From contig CANDNT010000007.1 of assembly GCA_947387485.1 (NCBI GenBank), positions 162,676 through 226,675 of the forward strand: 64,000 nt of DNA, written 5' to 3'. The position numbers and the translations under genes were made by a program. Numbering within the stretch: the first letter of the stretch is position 1; every line of letters begins with the position of its first letter. Under the pieces are notes generated by a model. The model worked only from the letters and a program-made list of their open reading frames with translations. It ran no database searches and was not told the DNA's origin. Of the stretch, positions 38,891 through 48,052 are shown in pieces. This stretch comes from Aquimarina rhabdastrellae (GTDB lineage: Bacteria > Bacteroidota > Bacteroidia > Flavobacteriales > Flavobacteriaceae).

Positions 38891-41008
38891 CTAGTAGAAC
38901 TTAGCTCTCTTATCTTCGATTTGAGCTGCGTCTTTTAATGCGTTAAATACTTTGCTATTAACTGCTGCTGCTTGAGCTGCACCAGTTTGATTTGCAAATC
39001 CTTTATAAGAATCTAAAGCTGTTGCAGGTGTTTTCTTCGTAACCTCTATCACATACACTCCGTTATTACCTTGAATTGGTTTAGAAACTTTTCCTTCTGC
39101 CAATGCAAAAGCAGTTCCAACTACTACAGGCTCAGTTCCAGCTCCTGATATTGTAGGAGTTTTCATATTTAATGCCGAAGCAGTTTTTACAGTTGTAGCT
39201 CCAGTTTTTGCAATATCATCTAAAGTTGATCCTGAAATTTTAGCTTTTAAAATAGCCGCCTTCTTTTCTTTTTCCAAAATTGGCTTCACAAGAATTTCTG
39301 CATCTTTAACACTCGTTAATCCTTTAGGAGCTTTTGCTGTTACTTGAGCAACAATATACCCATTAGGAATCTCAAAACGCTTAATCTCTCCTTTTTTAGT
39401 ATCTTCATTAAAAGCCCATTGAACAACTCCTCTTTGCGCTCCTACACCTGGAATATTCTCATCCATCTCTTTCATTTTATTCACTGGTAACACGCTGTAA
39501 TTCTCAGCTTTTGCAGCTTCTTGAAAGTTAGATTTTCCAGCTTCTATTTGGAATTTAGTAGTTGCTGTAAAAATATCATTAATTGTTTTTTCGCTAGGTT
39601 CAATTTTCTTAGCTATTGTAGCTACTTTAATTGCTCTTTGCTCATTTTTTAATTCTGCAATATCAATAATATGGTATCCAAAAGCAGTTTTAACCACTTC
39701 CATATCTCCTACTTTGTTTTCAAATACAAAATCGTTAAATGGCTTAACCATTCTTCCTGGAGTAAAGTATCCTAAGTCTCCTCCTTTATCTTTGTTTGAA
39801 TTATCTGCAGAATATTCTTTTGCGAAATCAGCAAATTTAGTTTTATCAGTTTTTACGATAGTTAAAAGGCTATCTGCTAATTTTTTTGCTTCTTCTTCTG
39901 TACGTTTAGTTTCTCCAGCAGTGTTCAATCCTTCCCATGAAATTAAAATATGACTAGCTTTTGCAGAATCCGCCATTTGACGCTCTGCTACTACCTTAGT
40001 CACTTTGTAATATTTTCCATCTTTAAATGGTCCATAAGTACTTCCTACAGGTAATGCATAGATCGTATCTGCAGCTACTTTTGGTAATCCATTTTTAAAT
40101 ACAAAATTATCATTGAATTTAATATCTGAATTTGCATTTACAAACGCTGTCACATCTGCTGTTTCTTTTAATCCAGCAACTTTTTCAGTTGTTTTACTTG
40201 ATGAATTATACTCTTCGTATCCATTTAATAATTTAGCTACATCCGCTTCAGTTGCTTTTTCATCAGCCTCACTTGGATCTTCGTTAAATCTTACATAGCT
40301 AATACTTCTTGTTGCTTCTGATTTAAATTGATCTGAGTGTTTTTGGATATATGCTTTAATATCTGCATCTGATACAGTTACTTCGTCTGCTGCAACACTA
40401 GAATATGGTAATTGCACATATTTAATATCTACTTTATCATTTTCCATTTTATAAGCCAATTCTCCATCTTTAAGGGTAGCTCCAGAAGCAGCCTTAATCA
40501 TGTTAAAGTAAATTTGCTCACGTGCTTGTTTTTCGATAGAAGCTTCATAATCTAACCACTGTTGATAAGCTTGTGGTGAAGTCTCTTGAATACTAGCTAT
40601 ATATTCTTGCATTTTTGCTTTGTCAAATACTCCTGCGTCATTTTGAAATGTAGGGTTATTTGCTAAAGCTTCTTCTAACATTTCTCTTACTTGGTCTGCA
40701 CCAACTTGAATACCTAATTCATTAAACTGCTCTTCAAATACTACTCTTCTTACTTCATCATTCCATACGTAGTTTACAGCTTGAATTGTAGATGTTCCTG
40801 CAGAATTTCTAGAAATAGATTCAACTTTACGTGCAAAATCGGCTCTATCTACATCTTCTCCATTAATCGTTGCAATAGTATTTTGTTCTTTTTGTGATGA
40901 GAACCCACCACTACGGATTACATCTGCTAATACAAAAGAGAATAGCGCTAAGGCTATGATAATGATTAAGAAAACCGAACGTTGTCTAATTTTATTTAAA
41001 ACTGCCAT
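38891..41008 (-). CDS. ppiD: PpiD-like periplasmic peptidyl-prolyl isomerase/chaperone
   Basis: PpiD is an inner-membrane-anchored chaperone that helps proteins leaving the Sec translocon. The 705-residue protein has a short cytoplasmic tail, one transmembrane helix (about 12-30, LIIIIALALFSFVLADVI) and a SurA_N-like helical region. A parvulin domain at about 350-465 follows (ASHILISW, then SADNSNKDKGGDLGYF and TAFGYHIIDI), and then a second degenerate isomerase-like part. Its own -7 box lies upstream at 41026. Confidence 0.88.
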   Translation of the reverse strand: MAVLNKIRQRSVFLIIIIALALFSFVLADVIRSGGFSSQKEQNTIATINGEDVDRADFARKVESISRNSAGTSTIQAVNYVWNDEVRRVVFEEQFNELGIQVGADQVREMLEEALANNPTFQNDAGVFDKAKMQEYIASIQETSPQAYQQWLDYEASIEKQAREQIYFNMIKAASGATLKDGELAYKMENDKVDIKYVQLPYSSVAADEVTVSDADIKAYIQKHSDQFKSEATRSISYVRFNEDPSEADEKATEADVAKLLNGYEEYNSSSKTTEKVAGLKETADVTAFVNANSDIKFNDNFVFKNGLPKVAADTIYALPVGSTYGPFKDGKYYKVTKVVAERQMADSAKASHILISWEGLNTAGETKRTEEEAKKLADSLLTIVKTDKTKFADFAKEYSADNSNKDKGGDLGYFTPGRMVKPFNDFVFENKVGDMEVVKTAFGYHIIDIAELKNEQRAIKVATIAKKIEPSEKTINDIFTATTKFQIEAGKSNFQEAAKAENYSVLPVNKMKEMDENIPGVGAQRGVVQWAFNEDTKKGEIKRFEIPNGYIVAQVTAKAPKGLTSVKDAEILVKPILEKEKKAAILKAKISGSTLDDIAKTGATTVKTASALNMKTPTISGAGTEPVVVGTAFALAEGKVSKPIQGNNGVYVIEVTKKTPATALDSYKGFANQTGAAQAAAVNSKVFNALKDAAQIEDKRAKFY

Positions 41009-41025
41009 TTTTAGTGTTATTTATT

Positions 41026-41033
41026 CAAATATA
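41026..41033 (-). promoter_or_regulatory. -7 box upstream of ppiD
   Basis: TATATTTG on the minus strand matches TAnnTTTG, 17 bases upstream of the start codon. A -33 TTG lies too far (27 bases), so the -33 element is weak or absent. Confidence 0.45.
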
Positions 41034-41147
41034 GTGGGCGAAAATACCATTTTATTATTTCAATAGCAATTAAAGATTGAAATGTATTGCAAAAGTTTTT
41101 TATTAATCTTATAGTATTCTCGTTAATTCATTTTATTTTATACGGAT

Positions 41148-41837
41148 TTACCGTAATTGTTTGTTTTGTTTTAAAACTCCTAATACTATTAATACCTGTG
41201 CTAGTCCATATGTACTCATTATCCATAATTCGCCTAACGGAATTGATTTGTAAAACATATTAACCGCCAATAAGCTATCTGATACCATAAAAAACAAAGC
41301 TCCAAAAAACACATAATTATAGCTCCTTTTTGATATTCCTTTATTTCTGATAAATGCTGTATTGGCCATTGTTAATATTACCATCATGTATAAAAAAACT
41401 GGAATCATCAATTCTTTAAGGTTATTTTTGATCATATAAAAGAGTACTCCTCCATATAATAGAGTTGCTATTAGAAATATGCCACTCTTTTTTACATTTC
41501 CTTTCTTTTTTAGAAAAACCAATACGTACATTATATGGGCGATCAAAAATGAAGCTAATCCTCCTATAAAGAACAACTCTCCTTCTTTTTCAAATAACAA
41601 TAATATATCTCCTATAAGAGATAAAATCAATGCCATATTCATTAATGATTGTGTCCCCTTTTCTAAATGTTGTTTATATGCATTAAAAAAGACAAGTAAC
41701 GAAATGAGTATAGCTGGTTTAGAAAAATAATGTGCTGCTTTTAATGTTGGTACATTGGCACAAATAAGCTCTACTAGCATTATTAGCCCAAAAAGTATTA
41801 AAAATTTATTTTCCTTAGTTTTTGAAAGTGTAGCCAT
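41148..41837 (-). CDS. Lysoplasmalogenase / YhhN family membrane protein
   Basis: The 229-residue protein has eight or so hydrophobic helices and little soluble sequence. The pattern SLIGDILLLFE in the third helix and GALFFMVSDSLLAVNMF near the C terminus carries the paired Asp/Ser positions typical of the YhhN/TMEM86 family, which includes lysoplasmalogenases that cleave vinyl-ether lysolipids. Activity in bacteria is poorly known. It lies 68 bases after the CNNM-type gene and 139 bases before ppiD. Confidence 0.8.
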   Translation of the reverse strand: MATLSKTKENKFLILFGLIMLVELICANVPTLKAAHYFSKPAILISLLVFFNAYKQHLEKGTQSLMNMALILSLIGDILLLFEKEGELFFIGGLASFLIAHIMYVLVFLKKKGNVKKSGIFLIATLLYGGVLFYMIKNNLKELMIPVFLYMMVILTMANTAFIRNKGISKRSYNYVFFGALFFMVSDSLLAVNMFYKSIPLGELWIMSTYGLAQVLIVLGVLKQNKQLR

Positions 41838-41905
41838 CTATATTGAGTTAGGTTTAGATGGTAAGATATCGCAATTTTTATTGATTTAAAAATTACCAGT
41901 ATATA

Positions 41906-43171
41906 TTATTCTTGATCTACAATTTGTAAAGTTACCAATTCGATTTTGGTATTTGAGGTTTCTAATATTTTAAGTTTATATGTTCCTACCTCTATTTGAT
42001 CTCCTTCTTCTGGGATTTCTTCTGTATGATGAACTATCATTCCTCCAAGTGTTTCGTAGTATTCACTTTCTGGAAGTTGTAATCTATAGTTTTCATTAAT
42101 ATAATCTACTTCGACTCTAGCCGAAAATTTATATTCTTTTTCAGATACTCGTTCTTCATGTAAGTCGATAGAATCGTGTTCGTCTTCAATTTCGCCAAAA
42201 AGCTCTTCTACAATATCTTCTACAGTCATCATACCGCTAGTTCCTCCATACTCATCGATAACTATAGCTATACTTTTTCTTTTTTTGGTCAACATATTAA
42301 GTACATCTTTGACTAGCATTGCTTCTGGAACAAATATCACCGATAACAATATAGAGTTTAGTGTTTTCGGTTTTTTAAACAACTCAAAAGAATGTACGTA
42401 TCCAATAATATCATCAATAGTTCTATTATAAACTAATATTTTTGACAATCCTGTCTCGACAAAAAGCTTATTGATTTCTTCAAGAGATTGTGATTTTTCT
42501 ACAGCAATCATTTCTGTTCTAGGAATCATCACTTCTCTTGATTTTACATCAGAGAATTCTAATGCATTTTGAAAAATCTGTATTTCGCTATCTATTTCAT
42601 CTTCTTTTACAGCTTCCATTTGTTCACTTATATAATCCCCTAATTCTGTTTTAGAAAATGTGAGCTGTACTTTATCTCCTTTGGTTTTGAAAAAATACTT
42701 CAATACAAAATCTGAAATTCCTATTACAAACCAAGAGATCGGATAAAAAATAAAATAAAAAAAGTATGCTGGTATAGCCAATATCTTAAGCAAAGAGTTT
42801 GCATAAATTTGAAAGAAAACCTTAGGTAAAAACTCTGCTGTAAGTAAAATTACTATAGTAGAGATTACAGTTTGTATTAATAATTGTAATCCTTCTGTAA
42901 TATGCGGAATCCATATGCTTAAATACTGCATTAATAGCTCCCCCATATACAATCCATAAATAACAAGTGCTATGTTATTACCTATTAACATAGCAGCTAT
43001 GAATTTTGACGGTTTATGTGTTAACCGCTTAAGTATTCTAGATAAAAAATCGCCTCGTTTCTTTTCTATTTCTATATGAATCTTATTAGAAGATACATAT
43101 GCTATCTCCATACCCGAAAAAAAGGCCGAACATATTAAAGAAACAATAATAATTACGATTTCTATCTGCAT
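41906..43171 (-). CDS. CNNM/CorC (hemolysin C) family transporter
   Basis: The 421-residue protein has an N-terminal DUF21/CNNM membrane domain with four hydrophobic helices (about 1-180). A CBS pair follows (VMIPRTEMIAVEKSQ and SIAIVIDEYGGTSGMMTVEDIVEELFGEIEDE), and then a CorC_HlyC C-terminal domain. Relatives move Mg2+ or Co2+ or regulate such transport; the historical haemolysin name is not evidence of toxicity. It sits 2 bases after a small membrane protein and is co-directional with coaX through lptC. It could be confused with GldE, a relative, but no gldD is adjacent. Confidence 0.85.
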   Translation of the reverse strand: MQIEIVIIIVSLICSAFFSGMEIAYVSSNKIHIEIEKKRGDFLSRILKRLTHKPSKFIAAMLIGNNIALVIYGLYMGELLMQYLSIWIPHITEGLQLLIQTVISTIVILLTAEFLPKVFFQIYANSLLKILAIPAYFFYFIFYPISWFVIGISDFVLKYFFKTKGDKVQLTFSKTELGDYISEQMEAVKEDEIDSEIQIFQNALEFSDVKSREVMIPRTEMIAVEKSQSLEEINKLFVETGLSKILVYNRTIDDIIGYVHSFELFKKPKTLNSILLSVIFVPEAMLVKDVLNMLTKKRKSIAIVIDEYGGTSGMMTVEDIVEELFGEIEDEHDSIDLHEERVSEKEYKFSARVEVDYINENYRLQLPESEYYETLGGMIVHHTEEIPEEGDQIEVGTYKLKILETSNTKIELVTLQIVDQE

Positions 43172-43173
43172 TA

Positions 43174-43365
43174 TTATTCGTTACGATTTTGAGTAAATTT
43201 CTTTCTAAATTTCCTTTTAAAGAAAAACATAAACAATGCTACTCCTGCAAAGATCAAAAATAAAACACTTTTTCCTCCTTCTTGCCCATACTCTACATAT
43301 GCTTGATACAGAAAAAATACAACTGCTACTAAATAAGCATATTCAAAAAACTTAAAAATCTTCAA
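43174..43365 (-). CDS. Small membrane protein of the lptC-CNNM operon
   Basis: A 63-residue protein with two hydrophobic helices (about 8-24 and 33-48) and a strongly basic C-terminal tail (KRKFRKKFTQNRNE), which predicts that end to be cytoplasmic. It lies between lptC (27-base gap) and the CNNM-type gene (2-base gap), so translation is likely coupled. Function is unknown. The position in a tight operon and a plausible topology make it a real gene. Confidence 0.7.
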   Translation of the reverse strand: MKIFKFFEYAYLVAVVFFLYQAYVEYGQEGGKSVLFLIFAGVALFMFFFKRKFRKKFTQNRNE

Positions 43366-43392
43366 CGTTTTATATTTTTATTAATTATGAAA

Positions 43393-43950
43393 TTATTCTT
43401 CAAGAATTTGAATTCCTTCATTAATTCTTGAATTTAAGGTAGTGAAATCTTGATTAGCATCAAAACCATCACCATTATTTACAGCTCCATTACTCAACTT
43501 CGATTTATAAGGTAAATCGGTAAATACCCAATCACGTCGTTGATCCCAGTATAATTGTTGCGCTTCAAGATGTGTACTATCTGCAGTTTTAATATCTACA
43601 TTCCCTCTCATGTCTACCAACCCAGATTGCTTATATGAAATTGCATAATCTGCTTTGATTACACTTATGCCTCCTTTTTCATCATAAACTCTAAGTAAAA
43701 CTCCATCTGGAAATTCATGATATCCGTATGTTTTGTTAGTAAAATCCAACATTTTTTGCGAGGTCAATACGGCTTTTAATTTTCCTGAATCGGTGTATTT
43801 CAGATTAACATTTTCTCCCTCTGCCATAGGTTGTTCACTATAATCAACATAAGACAAATTAGCTTGTTTACTTTCTGTACATGAAAAAAACAATGTCACA
43901 GCAAATGCTGTGACAAGGTTTAAAAAGATATATGTTCTACTCTTTCGCAT
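43393..43950 (-). CDS. lptC: LPS export protein LptC
   Basis: LptC receives LPS from the LptB2FG transporter and passes it to LptA. The 185-residue product carries a lipoprotein-like signal (LFFSC) in place of the single-helix anchor of E. coli, common in Bacteroidota. The beta-jellyroll repeats are evident from LKYTDSGKLKAVLTSQKM, FPDGVLLRVYDEKG and ADSTHLEAQQLYWDQ. It starts 1 base after the TPR gene. Confidence 0.85.
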   Translation of the reverse strand: MRKSRTYIFLNLVTAFAVTLFFSCTESKQANLSYVDYSEQPMAEGENVNLKYTDSGKLKAVLTSQKMLDFTNKTYGYHEFPDGVLLRVYDEKGGISVIKADYAISYKQSGLVDMRGNVDIKTADSTHLEAQQLYWDQRRDWVFTDLPYKSKLSNGAVNNGDGFDANQDFTTLNSRINEGIQILEE

Positions 43951-43951
43951 C

Positions 43952-45322
43952 TTATAGATTAGGCACTTTTACTGATTCTCCTATCCAACATCCTATACTG
44001 ATTGATTTACCAGCAGCTGCTTCATTAAAGATATCTGTTTTTGATGGAGCTTTCGCTCTATAGTTAGCTGCAGTTTTTCTAGCCGTAGTTTTTAATGATG
44101 GATCTAACCTTCCAGCTCTATCTGCATAGTTAGCCGCTAGCCAATATACCGCTCTCTTATTAAATACAGTATCTCCACAGTTATTTGCACTACTAGCTAC
44201 CATACTAGCAATTCTTAAATATGCTGTTCCTAAAGATGGCTTTTCTTTTAAAGCTTTTCTATAATAGCTTCTTGCTTGTCCGTAACTTCCTTTTTTCTTA
44301 AAGCTTTCACCTATTCTAAAGTAAACTTTAGCTTTATCACTAGCGTTAGTTTCTAAATCTGCTGCTTGATTAAAATATTTTAATGCTACAGAAGATTTCT
44401 TATCTTTTTCTGCTAATATTCCTAAGTAATATGCAGTTTTTGCAGATGGTTCAGCTTTATGTAAAGCTTCTACCATTTTAAAGAATAATGGATCATCTGT
44501 ACATTCTTTACCAGACATTCTAGCTGCTGCACTCTTTAACCATTTTGTATCAGACTTCTTAGCTTCAAACTGCCCATTATATAATGGTATTAAATTATCA
44601 CAATCTGCTCTAGCTCCAAGTTTTTGGTTAACTCCTGCTTTTACTTTACTATAAGCAGTTAAGTTTATTCCTGCATTCTTTAACGATCTAGCTTCTTTTC
44701 TTGATAAAGCAACTCCAGATTCTTTCTTTGCTTCAAGTTCTGCTATTACTTTAGCCTTTTCACTTTCTTCTTTTTCGATTTTATTGATTACTTCATCATA
44801 TAAATCAAATACTTCTTGCAAATCTTTCTTTCCTGCATCTTGTAGATCTACAAGTAAAGAGAAATATGTATATATTTTTTTAGCTCCTTTAAAGTTAGCA
44901 TTGTCTTCTGTATAAGCCTTATGAAACTCTGCATATTGAGCTTCTTTTGTACCCATTTTATTATCGTACATCAATTGTCCCATATCAGAATGGAATGCTC
45001 CTACTTTTGTTTTTGCAGGGAAATATTGCATTCTTTCTTTCATCAATGCTATCAAATCATTAACAATTGCTGTCTTTTCTCCTGCTGGAGCTTTTTTAAG
45101 CTTTGCCTTTAATAATTTAGCTCCAAATTGGTATGTAGCTACACTATATGTAGGACATTCTTTTCTTACTTTCATTAACGGCTCTTCTGCTGCCGCATAA
45201 TTTTTAACCTTTGCATGCTCATAGGCTATAGAAGCCAATGTAGCGCAATCTGTAGCCTGAGCCTTCATTGTCGAAGTTCCCAGAACTAATCCTGCTATTG
45301 CGAGTAAAACTTTAGTATTCAT
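43952..45322 (-). CDS. Periplasmic TPR-repeat protein
   Basis: A 456-residue exported protein with a signal peptide ending near MKAQA. It is built of helical repeats; the clearest TPR units are LKYFNQAADLETNASDKAKV and YGQARSYYRKALKEKPSLGTAY. Cysteines lie at about 26 and 50 and in the last third (CGDTVF, ISIGCWIG). The conserved location next to an outer-membrane barrel and lptC suggests a scaffold in envelope assembly, which is an inference. Confidence 0.78.
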   Translation of the reverse strand: MNTKVLLAIAGLVLGTSTMKAQATDCATLASIAYEHAKVKNYAAAEEPLMKVRKECPTYSVATYQFGAKLLKAKLKKAPAGEKTAIVNDLIALMKERMQYFPAKTKVGAFHSDMGQLMYDNKMGTKEAQYAEFHKAYTEDNANFKGAKKIYTYFSLLVDLQDAGKKDLQEVFDLYDEVINKIEKEESEKAKVIAELEAKKESGVALSRKEARSLKNAGINLTAYSKVKAGVNQKLGARADCDNLIPLYNGQFEAKKSDTKWLKSAAARMSGKECTDDPLFFKMVEALHKAEPSAKTAYYLGILAEKDKKSSVALKYFNQAADLETNASDKAKVYFRIGESFKKKGSYGQARSYYRKALKEKPSLGTAYLRIASMVASSANNCGDTVFNKRAVYWLAANYADRAGRLDPSLKTTARKTAANYRAKAPSKTDIFNEAAAGKSISIGCWIGESVKVPNL

Positions 45323-45338
45323 CTATATAAAATTGTAG

Positions 45339-46580
45339 TTAATTATATTTTAATTTTCTAAACCATTTATCATTTAACGATAAACCTATTGAAATATTAA
45401 AGAAATCTTCTTTTACCAATCCTGCATTTACAGTTCCACGTTGTCCGTATTCAAATCCTATATTCGCATTGGAAAATAAAGTTCCTATTGGCAATCCTAC
45501 TCCAAAAGATATGCCAAACTCGTTTATTCCCTCTCCATCTATAGTTAATCCTGTTTCTTCGTAACGAGCTCCTGCTCTGTAAACCACTCTTTTAAAATAA
45601 CTAGTTAAGGAATTATATTTTGGAATATAAAATCCTCCTAAACTCATTCTAGTAGCGTTATCATACACTACATTATTTGTAGAAAATGTTCTATTTTGAA
45701 AATCTGTAGCTGCAGTCTGTGCGTATTCTGCTCCTACAAACCACTTTTTTGGTTGTCCTATACCAGCTCCAAAAGAATATCCTGTAGCCAAGTCCACCTT
45801 TCCTTCCGGAACTGTAATAGTTTGATTTTCGACTACACTTTCTTGTCCATTTCCATTAACAATCACAGTAGATAACTCTCTTGAATTATCTAAGTTCAAC
45901 CTTGATGTTGGATCTATTGTTGCCGAAACGTTTAATGTTAGTTTTTCATTCAAACTTCTTGTATACATTGCTCCAAAAGAGTATGAAAATCCAGAAACAC
46001 TAGATTTATTAACCTCTCTAGTAGCATATTGTACATCGTCTTGTTCTAACACTATTTTATTTTCGATATTACCAAAGTTATAATTAGCTTCTAATCCTAG
46101 TTTTAATCCTTTTATAACTTCATATCCAGCAGAAAAATATACTTTATTCACTCCTCCAGATCCCGTGAATCTTGAACTTTGTGTATCTGCTTCTGCTATT
46201 AATTCATATCCTACTGTAGAAAAAGGTACTAATCCAAATCCAAATCCAAACTTACCGGCAGGAATTCCTATAGATAAATAATCTATTGTAGCATTATCTG
46301 TACTTTCTTTTTGTGTATCACTCTTTATTGTAACTGTATTATATGTAGCACCTAAAGCGTATGTAGTCAATTTAAGTCCTCCATATGCTGCTGGATTTTG
46401 TAAATTAAGATGTATACTATCTCCATATACACTCAATCCCCCCATAGCTCTATTTTCTGCTGTTCCTTTGAACTTTTGAATCCCTATTCCATAAAACGAA
46501 TATGGTGATGAAGTTCCTTCTTGAGCGTAAGCATTACTAGCTACTACAACTAATAATACTATTAAAATCTTTCTTATCAT
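45339..46580 (-). CDS. Outer-membrane beta-barrel protein (FadL/OmpP1-like)
   Basis: The 413-residue protein has a signal peptide ending NAYAQ, then the start SPYSFYGIGIQKFKGTAENRAMGG typical of a Bacteroidota family of barrel proteins related to FadL/OmpP1. Alternating strands run to the C terminus, which ends in a short basic stretch. The start of this gene overlaps the stop of coaX by 4 bases. The cargo is not known. Confidence 0.78.
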   Translation of the reverse strand: MIRKILIVLLVVVASNAYAQEGTSSPYSFYGIGIQKFKGTAENRAMGGLSVYGDSIHLNLQNPAAYGGLKLTTYALGATYNTVTIKSDTQKESTDNATIDYLSIGIPAGKFGFGFGLVPFSTVGYELIAEADTQSSRFTGSGGVNKVYFSAGYEVIKGLKLGLEANYNFGNIENKIVLEQDDVQYATREVNKSSVSGFSYSFGAMYTRSLNEKLTLNVSATIDPTSRLNLDNSRELSTVIVNGNGQESVVENQTITVPEGKVDLATGYSFGAGIGQPKKWFVGAEYAQTAATDFQNRTFSTNNVVYDNATRMSLGGFYIPKYNSLTSYFKRVVYRAGARYEETGLTIDGEGINEFGISFGVGLPIGTLFSNANIGFEYGQRGTVNAGLVKEDFFNISIGLSLNDKWFRKLKYN

Positions 46581-47308
46581 TTATTATTATTAAAAGCTAA
46601 AATGTGATTAAGCCCCTCTAATAAAAAATCAGGGGCTGCAAAGATGCTATTTTTTAATCTTTTAGACAAAAAATGTGCATCCCCACCGGTTAAAATAACT
46701 GTTAAATCACTATAAGTGTTGCAATAATATGAAATTACACCATCTATTTCATGCAAAACTCCGTTAATTATTCCCGAATGAATGGCCTCTTCTGTCGTTG
46801 TTCCTATCATATCGTGGGAATTTTCTCTTGTTAATAACGGTAATTTTGCCGTAAACTTGTGTAATCCATTATATCGCATTTGTATTCCTGGTGCAATCGC
46901 TCCTCCTAGATATTCTTCATTTTGATTTTTAAACTCGTATGTTATACACGTTCCTGCATCAACAATCAATACATTCTTTGAAGGGTATTTTTCTACTGCT
47001 GCAGCGATTACAGCTAGTCTATCTACTCCAAGTGTTTCTGGTGTTTTATATAAGTTTTTAAAAGGCATTAAAGTCTTTGCATTCAACTCTAAAACATCCC
47101 ATTTTTCTTTAAGCATAGACAATTCTTTGGATTTTAGATCTGCAACCGAAGATATTATAGCTTTCTTTATTTGAAAATACTGCAAATCTATTTTTTCAAT
47201 TTCTAAACAAAATTGCTCTAAAACACAGACTCTTTTCTCTATCAATTCATTAGCTAAAAACACTCCTATTTTTACGGCTGTATTCCCTACATCTACAATT
47301 AGATTCAT
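46577..47308 (-). CDS. coaX: Type III pantothenate kinase
   Basis: CoaX phosphorylates pantothenate in the first step of coenzyme A synthesis. The 243-residue product has the three ASKHA-fold nucleotide motifs: DVGNTAVKIGVF (6-17), TLGVDRLAVIAA and VDAGTCITYEF. The segment LGGAIAPGIQMRYNGLHKFTAKLP is the dimer/substrate part of the type III family. It heads the envelope run and has a -7 box upstream. Confidence 0.94.
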   Translation of the reverse strand: MNLIVDVGNTAVKIGVFLANELIEKRVCVLEQFCLEIEKIDLQYFQIKKAIISSVADLKSKELSMLKEKWDVLELNAKTLMPFKNLYKTPETLGVDRLAVIAAAVEKYPSKNVLIVDAGTCITYEFKNQNEEYLGGAIAPGIQMRYNGLHKFTAKLPLLTRENSHDMIGTTTEEAIHSGIINGVLHEIDGVISYYCNTYSDLTVILTGGDAHFLSKRLKNSIFAAPDFLLEGLNHILAFNNNK

Positions 47309-47326
47309 CTTTTTTATTTATGATTT

Positions 47327-47334
47327 CAAAGATA
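47327..47334 (-). promoter_or_regulatory. -7 box upstream of coaX
   Basis: TATCTTTG on the minus strand, 18 bases upstream of coaX, matches TAnnTTTG. A TTG lies 15 bases further upstream, shorter than usual. Confidence 0.5.
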
Positions 47335-47359
47335 CAAAATGAATTTTCTCAAAAAATAT

Positions 47360-47390
47360 TTTGTACAATCCAAAAAGCGTATTATATTTG
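47360..47390 (+). promoter_or_regulatory. Promoter of the first tRNA-Phe gene
   Basis: TTTG (47360-47363), 19 bases, then TATATTTG (47383-47390), an exact pair of Bacteroidota elements. The same arrangement is found in the second copy at exactly +493. Confidence 0.75.
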
Positions 47391-47415
47391 CACCCGCAAT
47401 AAAGCAATAGCGACT

Positions 47416-47491
47416 GGTGCCTTAGCTCAGTTGGTAGAGCAAAGGACTGAAAATCCTTGTGTCCCTGGTTCGATTCCTGGAGGCACCACCA
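47416..47491 (+). tRNA. tRNA-Phe (GAA), copy 1
   Basis: A full cloverleaf: acceptor GGTGCCT/AGGCACC, D arm GCTC/GAGC, anticodon loop CTGAAAA with anticodon GAA, and T arm CCTGG/CCTGG-type pairing around TTCGATT. The discriminator A is followed by encoded CCA (47489-47491). It is identical to the second copy 493 bases downstream. Confidence 0.95.
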
Positions 47492-47500
47492 GCAAAATTA

Positions 47501-47528
47501 AAACCTCGATTTTCATCGAGGTTTTTTT
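47501..47528 (+). terminator. Terminator of tRNA-Phe copy 1
   Basis: AAACCTCGAT/ATCGAGGTTT with a four-base loop is followed by a long T run. It is the same hairpin as at 47994-48021. Confidence 0.85.
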
Positions 47529-47582
47529 TATATCTTCTATTTTCATTATTTGACTAAAGTTGGAGTCAAGAACAATTGTTGT

Positions 47583-47722
47583 GTTTTTTTATAAGCGAAG
47601 AGTGATTAGCTACGAGAACTAAGTTAGGTTGAGTCTAAAACTTAAAAGGATTCTCTAACATAAACTATATAATAAATATAGCTGTATTTTTAAAACTATC
47701 TAAGATTTGGATATTCTTTATT
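47583..47722 (+). repeat. Dispersed intergenic repeat, copy B
   Basis: This is the reverse-oriented relative of copy A at 38598-38755. It lies between the tRNA-Phe genes, after the first terminator. It lacks the 15-base hairpin insertion present in A. A 13-base piece, CGAAGAGTGATTA (47596-47608), also occurs on the minus strand at 53480-53492. Confidence 0.75.
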
Positions 47723-47852
47723 CATAAATATATTTCGCCTTCAACTTTTGATTCAAATCTATTCCTTAATAGACTACCTAATTAATTTACAACACAATAG
47801 CAATTCTCTATATTTTTCTTTCATCAATTCGTTACATTTTTACTTCATATAT

Positions 47853-47883
47853 TTTGTATAATCCAAAAAGGCTATTATATTTG
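47853..47883 (+). promoter_or_regulatory. Promoter of the second tRNA-Phe gene
   Basis: TTTG (47853-47856), 19 bases, then TATATTTG (47876-47883). Only a few spacer bases differ from the first copy. Confidence 0.75.
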
Positions 47884-47908
47884 CATCCGCAATAAAGCAA
47901 TAGCGACT

Positions 47909-47984
47909 GGTGCCTTAGCTCAGTTGGTAGAGCAAAGGACTGAAAATCCTTGTGTCCCTGGTTCGATTCCTGGAGGCACCACCA
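47909..47984 (+). tRNA. tRNA-Phe (GAA), copy 2
   Basis: It is identical to copy 1 over the mature sequence, including the encoded CCA at 47982-47984. The flanking promoter and terminator are duplicated with it. Confidence 0.95.
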
Positions 47985-47993
47985 GCAAAATTA

Positions 47994-48021
47994 AAACCTC
48001 GATTTTCATCGAGGTTTTTCT
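47994..48021 (+). terminator. Terminator of tRNA-Phe copy 2
   Basis: The same AAACCTCGAT/ATCGAGGTTT stem as copy 1, here followed by a T run broken by one C. The T2SS-like operon ends 32 bases further on the other strand. Confidence 0.82.
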
Positions 48022-48052
48022 ATTTTATATATTAACCATTACTCTATAATTT

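Noticed and set aside
47320..47553. A 77-codon frame covering the first tRNA-Phe
   Set aside because: It is explained by the tRNA gene, its promoter and its terminator; it has no coding-like composition of its own.
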